From NCBI RefSeq assembly GCF_025252405.1, contig NZ_CP104307.1, forward strand, positions 620,001 to 684,000: a DNA stretch of 64,000 nucleotides, read 5' to 3'. Shown here one piece after another: positions 9,232 to 18,605 of the stretch. The DNA comes from Flavobacterium sp. TR2. GTDB lineage: Bacteria; Bacteroidota; Bacteroidia; Flavobacteriales; Flavobacteriaceae. The translations under genes and the position numbers were made by a program. Below the pieces are notes generated by a model. That model saw nothing but the letters and a program-made list of their open reading frames with translations. It was not told the DNA's origin and did not search any database. Each line of letters starts with the position of its first letter. Positions within the stretch are counted from its first letter, which is position 1.

Positions 9232-10677
9232 ATGAAACACACAAAAGTTAGAGACTTATTAAACAGTACGACGACGTTACAGGAAGTGAATGCAAAAGGT
9301 TGGGTGAGAACTTTTAGAAATAATCAGTTCATCGCTTTAAATGACGGTTCTACAATTAATAATATTCAATGTGTTGTTGATTTTGAAAATACACCAGAAG
9401 AGACTTTAAAAAGAATCACGACGGGAGCTGCGGTTTCTGTAATTGGAACTTTGGTTGAAAGTAAAGGTGCAGGTCAGAAATATGAAATTCAGGTAAACAA
9501 ACTTGAAATTCTTGGAGACTCTGATGCTGAGAAATTCCCAATGCAGCCTAAAAAACACTCTTTAGAGTTTTTGCGTGAAAACGCTCACTTGCGCGTACGT
9601 ACAAATGCTTTTGGTGCGATTATGCGTGTGCGTTCGGTATTGTCTTATGCGGTTCACAAATATTTTCAGGACAAAGGTTTTGTTTATGTAAACACGCCAA
9701 TTATTACTGGAGCAGATGCTGAAGGTGCGGGAGAAATGTTTCAAGTTACTTCATTGCCATTAGACAATCTTCCTAAAAATGAAGAAGGAAACATCGATTT
9801 CAAAAAAGATTTCTTTGGAAAACATACCAACTTAACCGTTTCTGGACAGTTAGAAGGTGAAACTTTTGCAATGGCTTTGGGTCAGATTTATACTTTTGGA
9901 CCAACATTTAGAGCAGAAAATTCTAACACTTCTCGCCACTTGGCAGAATTCTGGATGATCGAACCAGAAGTTGCTTTCAACGACTTGGACGACAACATGG
10001 ATTTGGCTGAAGATTTTATTCAGTATGTAATTAAATATGCTTTAGACAACTGTAAAGACGATTTGAAATTCTTAGAAGGAAGACTTTTGGAAGAAGAGAA
10101 ATCGAAACCACAGGCAGAAAGAAGCGAAATGGCTTTATTAGAAAAATTGAACTTCGTTTTAGACAACAACTTCAAACGTGTTTCGTATACTGAGGCCATT
10201 GACATTTTAAGAGATTCAACTCCAAATAAAAAGAAGAAATTCCAATACTTAATCAACGAGTGGGGAGCTGATTTACAGTCAGAACACGAGCGTTATTTAG
10301 TAGAAAAACATTTCAAATGTCCGGTAATTTTATACGATTACCCAGCAAACATCAAAGCGTTTTATATGCGTTTGAACGACAACACAGAACCAGGAAGAGA
10401 AACAGTTCGTGCGATGGACATTCTTTTCCCAGGAATCGGAGAAATCGTTGGCGGTTCTGAAAGAGAAGAGCGTTACGATGTTTTGGTTGAAAAAATGGAA
10501 AAACTTGGAATTGACAAAGAAGAATTATACTGGTACTTAGACACCAGAAGATTTGGTTCTGCAACACACGCAGGTTTTGGTTTAGGATTTGAACGTTTGG
10601 TATTGTTTGTAACAGGAATGACAAACATTAGAGACGTAATTCCTTTCCCAAGAACTCCGGGTAGTGCTGAGTTTTAA
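9232..10677 (+). CDS. asnS: Asparaginyl-tRNA synthetase
   Basis: This 481-residue class IIb aminoacyl-tRNA synthetase charges tRNA-Asn in the cytoplasm. The N-terminal OB-fold anticodon-binding domain (about 10-105) contains [18 protein letters not shown]. The catalytic domain carries motif 2 ([22 protein letters not shown], around residues 225-246) and motif 3 near the C terminus ([16 protein letters not shown]). The end [10 protein letters not shown] is typical of AsnRS and separates it from AspRS. The length is normal. It has its own promoter and is followed by a repeat-filled spacer before rpoN. Confidence 0.97.
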   Translation: MKHTKVRDLLNSTTTLQEVNAKGWVRTFRNNQFIALNDGSTINNIQCVVDFENTPEETLKRITTGAAVSVIGTLVESKGAGQKYEIQVNKLEILGDSDAEKFPMQPKKHSLEFLRENAHLRVRTNAFGAIMRVRSVLSYAVHKYFQDKGFVYVNTPIITGADAEGAGEMFQVTSLPLDNLPKNEEGNIDFKKDFFGKHTNLTVSGQLEGETFAMALGQIYTFGPTFRAENSNTSRHLAEFWMIEPEVAFNDLDDNMDLAEDFIQYVIKYALDNCKDDLKFLEGRLLEEEKSKPQAERSEMALLEKLNFVLDNNFKRVSYTEAIDILRDSTPNKKKKFQYLINEWGADLQSEHERYLVEKHFKCPVILYDYPANIKAFYMRLNDNTEPGRETVRAMDILFPGIGEIVGGSEREERYDVLVEKMEKLGIDKEELYWYLDTRRFGSATHAGFGLGFERLVLFVTGMTNIRDVIPFPRTPGSAEF

Positions 10678-10694
10678 TCTATTTAGTTTAAAAA

Positions 10695-10810
10695 GTTTCA
10701 GGTTTCAAGTTTCAAGTTATTGGAGCTTGAACTAAAATAATAATATTTGTTTCAGGTTTCAAGTTTCAAGTTGCGGCAAGTTCTGCAACCTGAAACTTGA
10801 AACTTGTAAC
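10695..10810. repeat. Direct and inverted repeats in the asnS-rpoN spacer
   Basis: The 24-base stretch starting GTTTCAGGTTTCAAGTTTC occurs identically at 10695-10718 and 10749-10772. A complementary stretch (CCTGAAACTTGAAACTTG) follows at about 10789-10806, so the second copy can form a hairpin. It ends about 16 bases before the rpoN start and could affect rpoN mRNA folding or termination of asnS. Confidence 0.6.
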
Positions 10811-10825
10811 TTTTAACAAAAACAA

Positions 10826-12286
10826 ATGCTAAAGCAATTTTTAAATTTAAAATTATCCCAAAAATTATCTCCACAGCAAATTCAGCTGATGAAGTTAATT
10901 CAATTGCCTACGCAAGCTTTTGAACAACGTTTATTGGAAGAAATGAACGAAAATCCGGCTCTTGAAGCTGGGAAAGAAGACGAATACGAAGCTGATGAAT
11001 ATGCTAATGACGACTACGACGATTATGATGATGCAGAATCTGACAGAATCGAAGCAGACGACATTAACATTGACGAATATCTAAGCGATGACGATACGCC
11101 TGATTACAAAACTCAGGTAAACAATTACAGCGACGACGAAGAACGCGAAACGCCTTTTGCAGCTCCAATCAGTTTTCATCAGGATTTAATCAATCAGCTG
11201 AATACTTTTATTCTGAATGATGAAGAACGTGAAATTGCTGAGTTCTTAGTAGGAAGCATCGATGATATGGGTTACATCCGCAGAAGCATTCCAGACATTG
11301 TAGACGATATGGCTTTTACTCAGGGAATTTACACTGATGAAGCAATGGTTGAAAAAATGCTGACGGTAATCCATGAACTTGAACCCTCGGGAGTTGGCGC
11401 ACGTGATTTGCAGGAATGCTTATTATTGCAGCTAAAACACAAAACACCAACTGAATATGTTGATTTAGCAATCGATATTATCGAAAATCAGTTTGATGCA
11501 TTTACAAAGAAACATTACGATAAACTTTTACAGAAATATAGCATATCAAATGAACAGCTGAAAAAAGCAATTCACGAAATCGAAAGGCTAAATCCAAAAC
11601 CGGGCGGTTCTTTTGCTGGAAATAATAAAGTCACCGAGAATATTGTTCCCGATTTTGCGATCAGAATTGTAGACGGCGAACTGGAACTGACTTTAAACGG
11701 AAGAAATGCCCCTTCTCTGCACGTTTCTAAAGATTATCAGGAAATGATGCAGACGTACAAGGAATCTCGCGATAAATCGACTGCGCAGAAAGATGCGGTT
11801 CAGTTTATCAAACAAAAACTGGATTCTGCCAAATGGTTTATCGATGCGATCAGACAGCGTCAGGAAACTCTTTTTGTGACTATGAATGCGATTATGCATT
11901 ATCAGGAAGAATATTTCTTAGACGGAGATGAAACCAAACTAAAACCAATGATCTTGAAAGACATTGCAGACATGGTTGGTTTAGATATTTCGACGATTTC
12001 GCGTGTTGCAAACAGCAAATATGTTGAAACTCCATACGGCACAAAACTGATCAAAGAATTTTTCTCTGAAGCTATGAAAAATGATCAAGGAGAAGATGTT
12101 TCTACTCTTGAAATCAAAAAAATCCTTCAAAACACAATTGAAGAAGAAGATAAGAGAAAACCCCTTCCAGACGATCAGCTGGCAGAAATCTTAAAAGAAA
12201 AAGGCTACCCGATTGCCAGAAGAACAATTGCCAAATACCGCGAACAATTGGATATTCCAGTCGCAAGAATGAGAAAGAAAATCTAA
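10826..12286 (+). CDS. rpoN: RNA polymerase sigma-54 factor
   Basis: Sigma-54 directs RNA polymerase to -24/-12 promoters and needs an AAA+ activator; one such activator lies at 37202-38557. The 486-residue protein has the Gln-rich region I (KLSQKLSPQQIQLMKLIQLP) and a very acidic region II (about 50-105). The core-binding region follows (about 120-315), then the DNA-binding part with the RpoN box ARRTIAKYRE at about 464-473. All regions are intact and the length is normal for the Bacteroidota. A strong intrinsic terminator at 12333 and a tandem repeat array follow the gene. Confidence 0.96.
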   Translation: MLKQFLNLKLSQKLSPQQIQLMKLIQLPTQAFEQRLLEEMNENPALEAGKEDEYEADEYANDDYDDYDDAESDRIEADDINIDEYLSDDDTPDYKTQVNNYSDDEERETPFAAPISFHQDLINQLNTFILNDEEREIAEFLVGSIDDMGYIRRSIPDIVDDMAFTQGIYTDEAMVEKMLTVIHELEPSGVGARDLQECLLLQLKHKTPTEYVDLAIDIIENQFDAFTKKHYDKLLQKYSISNEQLKKAIHEIERLNPKPGGSFAGNNKVTENIVPDFAIRIVDGELELTLNGRNAPSLHVSKDYQEMMQTYKESRDKSTAQKDAVQFIKQKLDSAKWFIDAIRQRQETLFVTMNAIMHYQEEYFLDGDETKLKPMILKDIADMVGLDISTISRVANSKYVETPYGTKLIKEFFSEAMKNDQGEDVSTLEIKKILQNTIEEEDKRKPLPDDQLAEILKEKGYPIARRTIAKYREQLDIPVARMRKKI

Positions 12287-12332
12287 GGTTTTTAAAAACC
12301 TATAAGAAATATAAGTTCATTTAAAACAATAG

Positions 12333-12366
12333 ACCCGATAGTGCTAAAAACTATCGGGTTTTGTTT
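12333..12366 (+). terminator. Intrinsic terminator of rpoN
   Basis: ACCCGATAG at 12333-12341 pairs with CTATCGGGT at 12351-12359, followed by TTTGTTTT. It starts 47 bases beyond the rpoN stop codon. Confidence 0.8.
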
Positions 12367-12395
12367 TGTGAATGGGCTTCGACTCCGCTCAGCCT

Positions 12396-13057
12396 GACAA
12401 TCGTTTTCAAAAGAAAACCCGACAGGTTTTATACCGAGAATTCGGTACTGTCGGGTTTTGTTTATGATTATTTAATCGTACTAGATCTTTATATTTTGTC
12501 AGGCTGAGCGAAGTCGAAACCGACTCAACGCGACAATCGTTTCCAAAAAGACAACCCCGCCAGTACTGAAAATTCGGCACTGTCGGGTTTTGTTTAGGAT
12601 TATTTAATCGTACTAGATATTTATATTTTGTCAGGCTGAGCGAAGTCGAAGCCGACTCAGCCTGACAATCGTTTCCAAAAAGACAACCCCGCCAGTACTG
12701 AAAATTCGGTATTGTCGGGTTTTGTTTAGGATTATTTAATCGTACCAGATCTTTATATTTTGTCAGGCTGAGCGAAGTCGAAACCGACTCAACGTGACAG
12801 TCGTTTCCAAAAAAGACAAACCCGCCAGTACTGAAAATTCGGCACTGTCGGGTTTTGTTTATGATTATTTAATCGTACTAGATATTTATATTTTGTCAGC
12901 TGAGCGAAGTCGAAGCCGACTCAGCCTAACAATCGTTTCCAAAAAAGACAAACCCGCCAGTACTGAAAATTCGGCACTGTCGGGTTTTGTTTATGATTAT
13001 TTTAATTCTACGAGAGTTTATATTTTGTCAGGCTGAGCGAAGTCGAAGCCACCTCTG
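12396..13057. repeat. Tandem array of five ~132-bp units with two hairpins each
   Basis: The marker word GACAATCG starts at 12396, 12532 and 12664, with variants at 12796 (GACAGTCG), 12928 (AACAATCG) and 13057 (GACAATTG). The spacing is therefore 136, 132, 132, 132 and 129 bases. Each unit holds a terminator-like hairpin (CCGCCAGTACTG... CACTGTCGGGTTTTG) and a second hairpin built from GTCAGGCTGAGCGAAGTCGAAG and its complement. Units differ by a few substitutions, some in complementary positions. The array fills the gap between rpoN and the convergent membrane protein gene. Open frames across it are repeat artefacts. Confidence 0.85.
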
Positions 13058-13078
13058 ACAATTGTTTTCAGCAAACCT

Positions 13079-13498
13079 TTATTTATACTGATCTGGCTGT
13101 ATTTTTACATCGAACAAGAAAACTTTCTTTTTATCGCTATAACTATAATTCAACGTATAATCGTTATCTCTAAAAACTTGAAGTCCTGGATTTGCTTTTG
13201 CTGTGCTTAAAAGACTTTTCTTAATTTCTTCCTGAATTACATTTACCTCAGCAGTTTCTTTTGCAACATTCAATAAAGTCAAATTATACTGAACCATCCT
13301 TTCTTCATGCAGACTTACACTGTCTAAACGAATGCCTTCTTGAATATTTAAAGGACAACTCTTATTATATTTTGCGATTAATTCTACTACTTCAGTATTT
13401 ACCTGATCTTCTTTTTTGTCTAGGTAAAATTGAAAATAAACTACAAAAGCAACAGCAATTCCAATTAATAACAACAATAAAGCAGTCGATTTTCTCAT
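13079..13498 (-). CDS. Small membrane-anchored protein, function unknown
   Basis: A 139-residue protein with one N-terminal hydrophobic segment (residues about 5-25) preceded by RK, so it is probably anchored in the inner membrane with the rest in the periplasm. The remaining 110 residues are hydrophilic and mixed alpha/beta, with one Cys at 48. I do not recognise a family. It lies 43 bases downstream of tdk on the same strand and may be cotranscribed with it. Codon use and composition look like the neighbours, so I take it as a real gene. Confidence 0.7.
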   Translation of the reverse strand: MRKSTALLLLLIGIAVAFVVYFQFYLDKKEDQVNTEVVELIAKYNKSCPLNIQEGIRLDSVSLHEERMVQYNLTLLNVAKETAEVNVIQEEIKKSLLSTAKANPGLQVFRDNDYTLNYSYSDKKKVFLFDVKIQPDQYK

Positions 13499-13541
13499 AT
13501 TTTTTAATGTTTTTGTTAAGGCAAATATTTAATAAAACAAT

Positions 13542-14132
13542 CTATTTTTCCTGGTTCTTTTTCATCGCTTTAAAATACGCCGCACGGCTGAGCGGTTCAT
13601 ATTCTTCTGTTTCTCCAAGCATAACCAATTTATCATTATCCGTTTTTCTAAAACTATAATTGGCTAAATTTCCTGTTCTGGTGCAAACGGCATGAACCTT
13701 CGTTACATATTCAGCGGTTGCCATAAGTCCTGGCATTGGCCCAAACGGATTTCCTTTAAAATCCATATCCAATCCTGCCACAATTACTCGAATTCCCTGA
13801 TTTGCCAAATCATTGCAAACCGTAATAATTTCATCATCAAAAAACTGAGCTTCATCAATGCCGATCACATCGCATCCTTGAGCTAAAATCAATATGTTAG
13901 CTGCTGCAGGAACAGGTGTAGAACGAATTTCGTTGGCATCGTGAGACACCACCATTTCGTCATGATAACGGGTATCAATAGCAGGTTTAAAGATTTCGAC
14001 TCTTTGTTTGGCAAATTGGGCGCGCTTTAATCTTCGGATCAGCTCTTCGGTTTTACCCGAAAACATTGATCCACAAATAACTTCAATCCAACCAAATTGT
14101 TCTTTGTGATTTACTGTATTTTCGAGAAACAT
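13542..14132 (-). CDS. tdk: Thymidine kinase
   Basis: Phosphorylates thymidine to dTMP in the pyrimidine salvage pathway. I choose the ATG at 14132 ([14 protein letters not shown]), because the frame upstream adds 31 residues with no family resemblance. The P-loop [14 protein letters not shown] lies at about 21-34, the DEAQFF motif near 95-100, and the lasso region contains [12 protein letters not shown]. The structural zinc site of type II thymidine kinases normally has CxxC pairs. Here the region reads HAVCTRTGN, so at least one of those Cys is replaced. At 196 residues it is a normal length. Confidence 0.93.
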   Translation of the reverse strand: MFLENTVNHKEQFGWIEVICGSMFSGKTEELIRRLKRAQFAKQRVEIFKPAIDTRYHDEMVVSHDANEIRSTPVPAAANILILAQGCDVIGIDEAQFFDDEIITVCNDLANQGIRVIVAGLDMDFKGNPFGPMPGLMATAEYVTKVHAVCTRTGNLANYSFRKTDNDKLVMLGETEEYEPLSRAAYFKAMKKNQEK

Positions 14133-14368
14133 TTTGTATTTTTCTACCTTTAAAAATGAATAGTTTTTATTACTTTGTACTGGCAATAAATTGATGTAAA
14201 AATGTACTGTTTTACATTTTTTCAAAAGTAGAAAATTTTTACCAAACCTTAAATTCGCAACAGCGTATTAACAGAAATAAAAAATTATCTTTTGAATTTC
14301 CTTGAGAATAGAGACATTCAGACATTAAATACAATAAAATACCTTATTCACTATAATTTTCAACAGTT

Positions 14369-15400
14369 ATGAAAAAAAAATTGGAAGCTGATTTAATTAG
14401 CATTGCACATCGAATTTTAAAACTTAAAAATAAATCCGATATCAATCAATTGTACCTTGAAACTCAGAAATTATACGAGAAATTAGCGGTATTAAAATTT
14501 GTAGAAGAGAATTTCGACGCTGCAAAACCAACCATTGGGCAAAATAATATTGTGGCTGAATTGGAAACCATTTTTGAAAAAGAAGAAAATCCGATTCCTG
14601 CCGTAATTGAACTTGAAGCGCCAGCCGAAGAAAAAGTTATTGCGCTTGAAGAATCTTATGAACCTGAAATTTCAGAAGAAAAACCAGCAGAAATTGTTGA
14701 AACTGCTGAACCAATTGTGGAAGTTGAACCTGGAATCGAAGAAATCACTGAACCAATCGCTGCAGAAATTGAAGAGCCAGCCATTGAAGAAATTGTCGAG
14801 CCAATTGCTGAAAAAGCGGAAGAAACAGAAAAAGCTATTGATGATCTTTCATTCACAACTATAAATGAACTGAAACCTATTCCAGATTTCGTACCAGCTT
14901 TTGAATTGGAAACTGAACCCATTATTGAAGAAGTTAAAGAAGAGCCGAAGAAAGAAACTCCTGCACAGCCAACTATTCAATTTGAAGATTTCGGAATCAA
15001 CTATGCAGAAGCAGAATTTGTAAAAGTAGATAGTTTTGAAGCTGTTCCACCTGTTCAGACTCCATCAATAAATGATTTTAAAGAAGAAAAAAAGCAAGAG
15101 ATAAAAGCAGAAACAGCTATTCTAGAAACTCCTGTACAGCCAAAAGCAGTTAGTTTAAACGAAAAACTGGCAAGAGGTTTTCATATCGATTTGAATGACA
15201 GAATTGCTTTTACCAAAAATCTGTTTGGAAACAGTACGGAAGATTACAGCCGTGTTTTAAACCAATTGATGACTTTCGATTCTTATAGCGAAGCCAAAGA
15301 TTTTATCGAAGATATGGTAAAACCAGATTATAACAACTGGGAAGGAAAAGACGATTACGCAGAGCGTTTTCTAGGAATTATTGAAAAGAAATTCTCGTAA
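14369..15400 (+). CDS. Glu/Pro-rich protein with conserved C-terminal domain, unknown function
   Basis: A 343-residue cytoplasmic-looking protein with no signal peptide. The N-terminal 60 residues are helical. Residues about 70-260 are a low-complexity acidic linker of imperfect EE(P/I)-type repeats, and the last 80 residues form a compact domain (KLARGFHIDLNDRIAF... LFGNSTEDYSRVLNQL). The acidic linker makes other frames and the opposite strand look open; those are shadows. I recall similar proteins beside rsmI and tdk in other flavobacteria but no assigned function. It is upstream of rsmI by 46 bases and probably cotranscribed. Confidence 0.75.
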   Translation: MKKKLEADLISIAHRILKLKNKSDINQLYLETQKLYEKLAVLKFVEENFDAAKPTIGQNNIVAELETIFEKEENPIPAVIELEAPAEEKVIALEESYEPEISEEKPAEIVETAEPIVEVEPGIEEITEPIAAEIEEPAIEEIVEPIAEKAEETEKAIDDLSFTTINELKPIPDFVPAFELETEPIIEEVKEEPKKETPAQPTIQFEDFGINYAEAEFVKVDSFEAVPPVQTPSINDFKEEKKQEIKAETAILETPVQPKAVSLNEKLARGFHIDLNDRIAFTKNLFGNSTEDYSRVLNQLMTFDSYSEAKDFIEDMVKPDYNNWEGKDDYAERFLGIIEKKFS

Positions 15401-15446
15401 AGAAAATTTTCACATCTCACATTTTACATTTCACGAATAAACAACT

Positions 15447-16163
15447 ATGTCAAAATTATATATCGTTCCAACGCCAATTGGCAATCTTGAAGACATGACT
15501 TTCAGAGCCATTCGGGTTTTGAAAGAAGTCGATTTGATTTTGGCGGAAGATACCCGCACAAGCGGAAAACTGTTGAAGCATTTTGAAATTGGCACGCATA
15601 TGCACAGCCATCATATGCACAACGAGCATAAAACTACCGAAAACTTAATTGCACGTTTGAAAGCCGGCGAAACCATCGCTTTAATTTCAGATGCAGGAAC
15701 TCCAGCCATTTCAGATCCGGGATTTCTATTGACTCGTGCTTGCGTTGAAAATAAAATCGAAGTAGAGTGCCTTCCAGGCGCAACGGCTTTTGTTCCCGCA
15801 TTGGTAAACAGCGGACTTCCAAACGACAAATTTGTTTTTGAAGGTTTTTTGCCTGATAAAAAAGGGCGCCAGACGCGATTTTTGGCTTTAGCCGAAGAAA
15901 CCCGAACGATGATTTTATACGTTTCTCCACACAAACTCGTTAAAACTCTTAGCGAATTTATCCAGTATTTTGGAGAAGACCGACAAGTTTGCGTTTCGAG
16001 AGAATTGTCAAAATTGCATGAAGAAAATGTACGCGGAACCGCAAAAGAAGTTCTCGCCCATTTTGAAAAAACCGCACCACGTGGCGAAATCGTCGTTGTA
16101 GTTGCCGGAAAAACAATAACAAAAGAACCTAAGAAAAGTAAATTTTCGAAAGACGAAGAATAA
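15447..16163 (+). CDS. rsmI: 16S rRNA (cytidine1402-2'-O)-methyltransferase
   Basis: Methylates the ribose of C1402 in the decoding centre of 16S rRNA, using S-adenosylmethionine. The protein belongs to the tetrapyrrole-methylase fold. Visible motifs are PTPIGNLEDMTFRAIRVL at the N terminus, LAEDTRTS near 34-41, ISDAGTPAISDPG near 79-91 and LPGATAFVPALVNSG near 109-123. At 238 residues it is slightly shorter than the Escherichia coli enzyme and lacks its extra C-terminal domain, ending in a basic tail. Confidence 0.95.
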   Translation: MSKLYIVPTPIGNLEDMTFRAIRVLKEVDLILAEDTRTSGKLLKHFEIGTHMHSHHMHNEHKTTENLIARLKAGETIALISDAGTPAISDPGFLLTRACVENKIEVECLPGATAFVPALVNSGLPNDKFVFEGFLPDKKGRQTRFLALAEETRTMILYVSPHKLVKTLSEFIQYFGEDRQVCVSRELSKLHEENVRGTAKEVLAHFEKTAPRGEIVVVVAGKTITKEPKKSKFSKDEE

Positions 16164-16168
16164 TATTC

Positions 16169-16227
16169 GCCACGAATTTCACGAATTAGCACGAATTTAA
16201 TTAGCGGAAATTGGTGCAATTCGTGGC
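16169..16227. repeat. Inverted repeat of the GCCACGAATT family
   Basis: GCCACGAATT at 16169-16178 is complementary to 16218-16227, with further partial pairing of CACGAATT words inside. It fills the spacer between rsmI and the HopJ-family gene and runs to 22 bases before the next ATG. Confidence 0.5.
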
Positions 16228-16249
16228 AAAAAAACTAATCCAAAATAAC

Positions 16250-16594
16250 ATGAGCATACAAGCCTTTTTAGAAAAAGTAAAACAAACTCCAACTCAAATC
16301 ACATTTCCTGAAACTATTGCAGTAATTGAGGAAAATTACAACTTTACTCCAACTGCTTTCCAAAATGGAACTCAACATAACGCTGCCGGAGAAAATTCAG
16401 GTTCTTGCAAATTATTTTCTTTCGCAAAACTGCAAAACTTAAGCAAAGAAGAAACTTTGACGTGTTTCGGAGCTTTTTATTTTGAAGAAGTTTTGGGAGA
16501 TCCAAACGGAACAAACCATCAAAATATTAGAAATTTCATCAATTTAGGCTGGGACGGAATTGAGTTTGAAGGAAACGCATTAGAATTAAAATAA
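16250..16594 (+). CDS. HopJ-family protein
   Basis: A 114-residue soluble protein. The ATG at 16250 (MSIQAFLEKVKQTP) is preferred over an earlier in-frame start inside the upstream repeat. The pattern FPETIAVIEENYNFTPTAF, then NGTQHNAAGENSGSCKLFSFAKL, then LTCFGAFYFEEVLGDPNGTNHQNIRNF, is that of the HopJ family. That family is named after a Pseudomonas type III effector but is widespread in bacteria with no type III system. Nothing here suggests secretion: no signal peptide, no secretion genes nearby. The actual role is unknown. Confidence 0.8.
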   Translation: MSIQAFLEKVKQTPTQITFPETIAVIEENYNFTPTAFQNGTQHNAAGENSGSCKLFSFAKLQNLSKEETLTCFGAFYFEEVLGDPNGTNHQNIRNFINLGWDGIEFEGNALELK

Positions 16595-16892
16595 CATTTG
16601 TCAGGCTGAGCGAAATCAAAGCCCTTTCTAACATAAAATATCCTGACCATACCCGACCTTCGGAAATGTGTAAAAAAATTAAACACATAGAAACATAGTT
16701 TTTGTTTGTGAATAAAAGAAAATAGAAAGAAACTCGTTTCTAACACATAGAAAACTATGTGAATTTATGCAAGTGAAACGCCTTTTTATTAAGTATCAAT
16801 GAGCTATGATTCTATGTGTTTAAAAGAAATCACCTATCGGATTAAACGATTTCACAAATCTGAAATCTAAAATCAAATATCTACAATTAAAA
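16595..16892. other. Spacer with AACACATAGAAA repeats
   Basis: This 298-base gap holds no credible gene. GTCAGGCTGAGCGAAATC at about 16600 is a single member of the CTGAGCG family. The word ACACATAGAAA occurs at about 16683 and 16743, and its complement CTATGTGTTT at about 16812, which allows long-range pairing. The recJ promoter is not obvious. Confidence 0.5.
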
Positions 16893-18605
16893 ATGCGTTG
16901 GACTTTAAAACCAAAACCTTCTGAAGAAAAAATCAAACATTTAGCGCAAGCTTTAAATGTAGAAGATTTTGTAGCGACACTTTTGATTCAGCGTGGCATT
17001 GAAACTTTTGATGAGGCGAAAAACTTCTTTCGTCCGTCTTTAGAACATCTTCATGATCCGTACTTGATGAAAGATATGGACAAAGCTGTTGCCCGAATCG
17101 AAAAAGCTATTCAAAATGAAGAAAACATTCTGGTTTTTGGCGATTATGATGTCGACGGAACAACTGCTGTTTCTTTGGTTTCATCATACTTAAAATCACA
17201 TTATCCTCATATTGCCACTTATATTCCGGATCGTTATGATGAAGGTTACGGAATTTCATATAAAGGAATTGATTACGCAGACGATAACGGAATTTCTTTA
17301 ATTATCGCTCTCGACTGCGGGATTAAATCGATTGATCATATCGCTTATGCGAAAGCAAAAAATATAGACTTCATTGTCTGCGATCACCACCGCCCCGGCG
17401 AATTTCTTCCAGATGCTGTTGCCGTTTTGGATCCGAAAAGAGAAGACTGCTCCTACCCTTACGATGAATTGTGCGGTTGCGGAGTCGGTTTTAAATTGAT
17501 TCAGGCTTTGGGCCAAAACCGAAATGAAACTATAGAAGATTTGGTTCCGTATCTGGATTTGGTTGCTACCGCAATTGCAGCCGATATTGTTCCAATTACT
17601 GGAGAAAATCGTGTTTTGGCTTACTTCGGCTTGAAGGTAATCAATAGCGAGCCAAGACCTGGAATTAAGGCTTTGGTGCACCAGGTAAAAAAGAAAGTTC
17701 TGGATATTACAGATGTTGTCTTTATCATTTCGCCAAGAATTAATGCCGCAGGCAGAATCAAACACGGAAATCATGCAGTCGAACTGTTAACCGAATTTGA
17801 TTTGGAACAAGCGCAGCAATTTGCATCAGAAATCGAACAATATAATGCCGACCGAAAAGATTTAGATAAAAAAATCACGAAAGAAGCTTTCCAGCAGATT
17901 TTACAAAATAACGAAGAAGAACGTTTTTCGACTGTTGTCTTTCAGGAAGACTGGCACAAAGGCGTAATTGGGATTGTAGCTTCAAGATTGATTGAAACGT
18001 ATTACCGTCCAACTTTGGTTTTTACCAAAAGCGGTGACAAATACGCTGCTTCTGCGCGATCTGTAAAAGGTTTTGACGTTTACAACGCTCTCGATGCCTG
18101 TTCAGAACATTTGGAGCAATTTGGAGGACATATGTACGCGGCGGGAATGACTTTAAAAGCCGAAAATTATCAGCCTTTTAAAGAAGCTTTTGAAAAATGC
18201 GTACAAGAAACCATTCAGCCTGAAATGCGAACTCCAGAAATCGAAATTGATGCTGAAATTGATTTTTCGGACATCACGCCAAAACTTATTCGCATTTTAA
18301 AACAATTTGAACCTTTTGGCCCACAGAATATGACGCCTGTTTTTATGTCAAAAGGCATTAAAGACACTGGTTATGCCAAAACTCTGGGCGCAGAAGAAGA
18401 GCATTTAAGACTTTTTGTCAAACAACCCCGAAGTCTCGGAACCGATGGAATTGCCGCAATTGGCTTTGGACTCGGAAAAAAATTAAATATAGCACAAAAT
18501 CAAAATCCGTTTCAGCTGGCATATACCATTGCAGAAAATGAATGGAACGGAACTATTTCAACTCAGCTTATGCTGAAAGACATTAGAACAGATGGAAGAA
18601 ATTAA
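16893..18605 (+). CDS. recJ: Single-stranded-DNA-specific exonuclease RecJ
   Basis: A 5'-3' single-strand exonuclease used in recombination and mismatch and excision repair. The DHH phosphoesterase core shows DYDVDG at residues 84-89 and DHH at 164-166. The DHHA1 region contains SPRINAAGRIKHGNHAVELL and an OB-fold-containing C-terminal part ends at 570. All catalytic motifs are present and the length is typical. Its last 14 bases overlap the start of the MFS gene, so recJ, the transporter and the hydrolase very likely form one operon ending at the terminator near 20846. Confidence 0.96.
   Translation: MRWTLKPKPSEEKIKHLAQALNVEDFVATLLIQRGIETFDEAKNFFRPSLEHLHDPYLMKDMDKAVARIEKAIQNEENILVFGDYDVDGTTAVSLVSSYLKSHYPHIATYIPDRYDEGYGISYKGIDYADDNGISLIIALDCGIKSIDHIAYAKAKNIDFIVCDHHRPGEFLPDAVAVLDPKREDCSYPYDELCGCGVGFKLIQALGQNRNETIEDLVPYLDLVATAIAADIVPITGENRVLAYFGLKVINSEPRPGIKALVHQVKKKVLDITDVVFIISPRINAAGRIKHGNHAVELLTEFDLEQAQQFASEIEQYNADRKDLDKKITKEAFQQILQNNEEERFSTVVFQEDWHKGVIGIVASRLIETYYRPTLVFTKSGDKYAASARSVKGFDVYNALDACSEHLEQFGGHMYAAGMTLKAENYQPFKEAFEKCVQETIQPEMRTPEIEIDAEIDFSDITPKLIRILKQFEPFGPQNMTPVFMSKGIKDTGYAKTLGAEEEHLRLFVKQPRSLGTDGIAAIGFGLGKKLNIAQNQNPFQLAYTIAENEWNGTISTQLMLKDIRTDGRN

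Noticed and set aside
12794..13036. Open frame of 80 residues with an internal sequence repeat
   Set aside because: It lies wholly inside the 132-bp tandem array; the repeated peptide is only the repeated DNA unit, and the start is not an ATG in a gene-like context.
12396..13057. CRISPR array
   Set aside because: Units are continuous tandem repeats of about 132 bases with no unique spacers and no cas genes are nearby. The same applies to 31815-32192.
14607..14922. Lys/Leu-rich and Ser-rich frames on both strands
   Set aside because: They are shadows of the repetitive acidic linker of the gene at 14369-15400.
16250..16594. Type III secretion effector
   Set aside because: The family name HopJ suggests it, but the family is widespread and no type III secretion genes or export signals are present.
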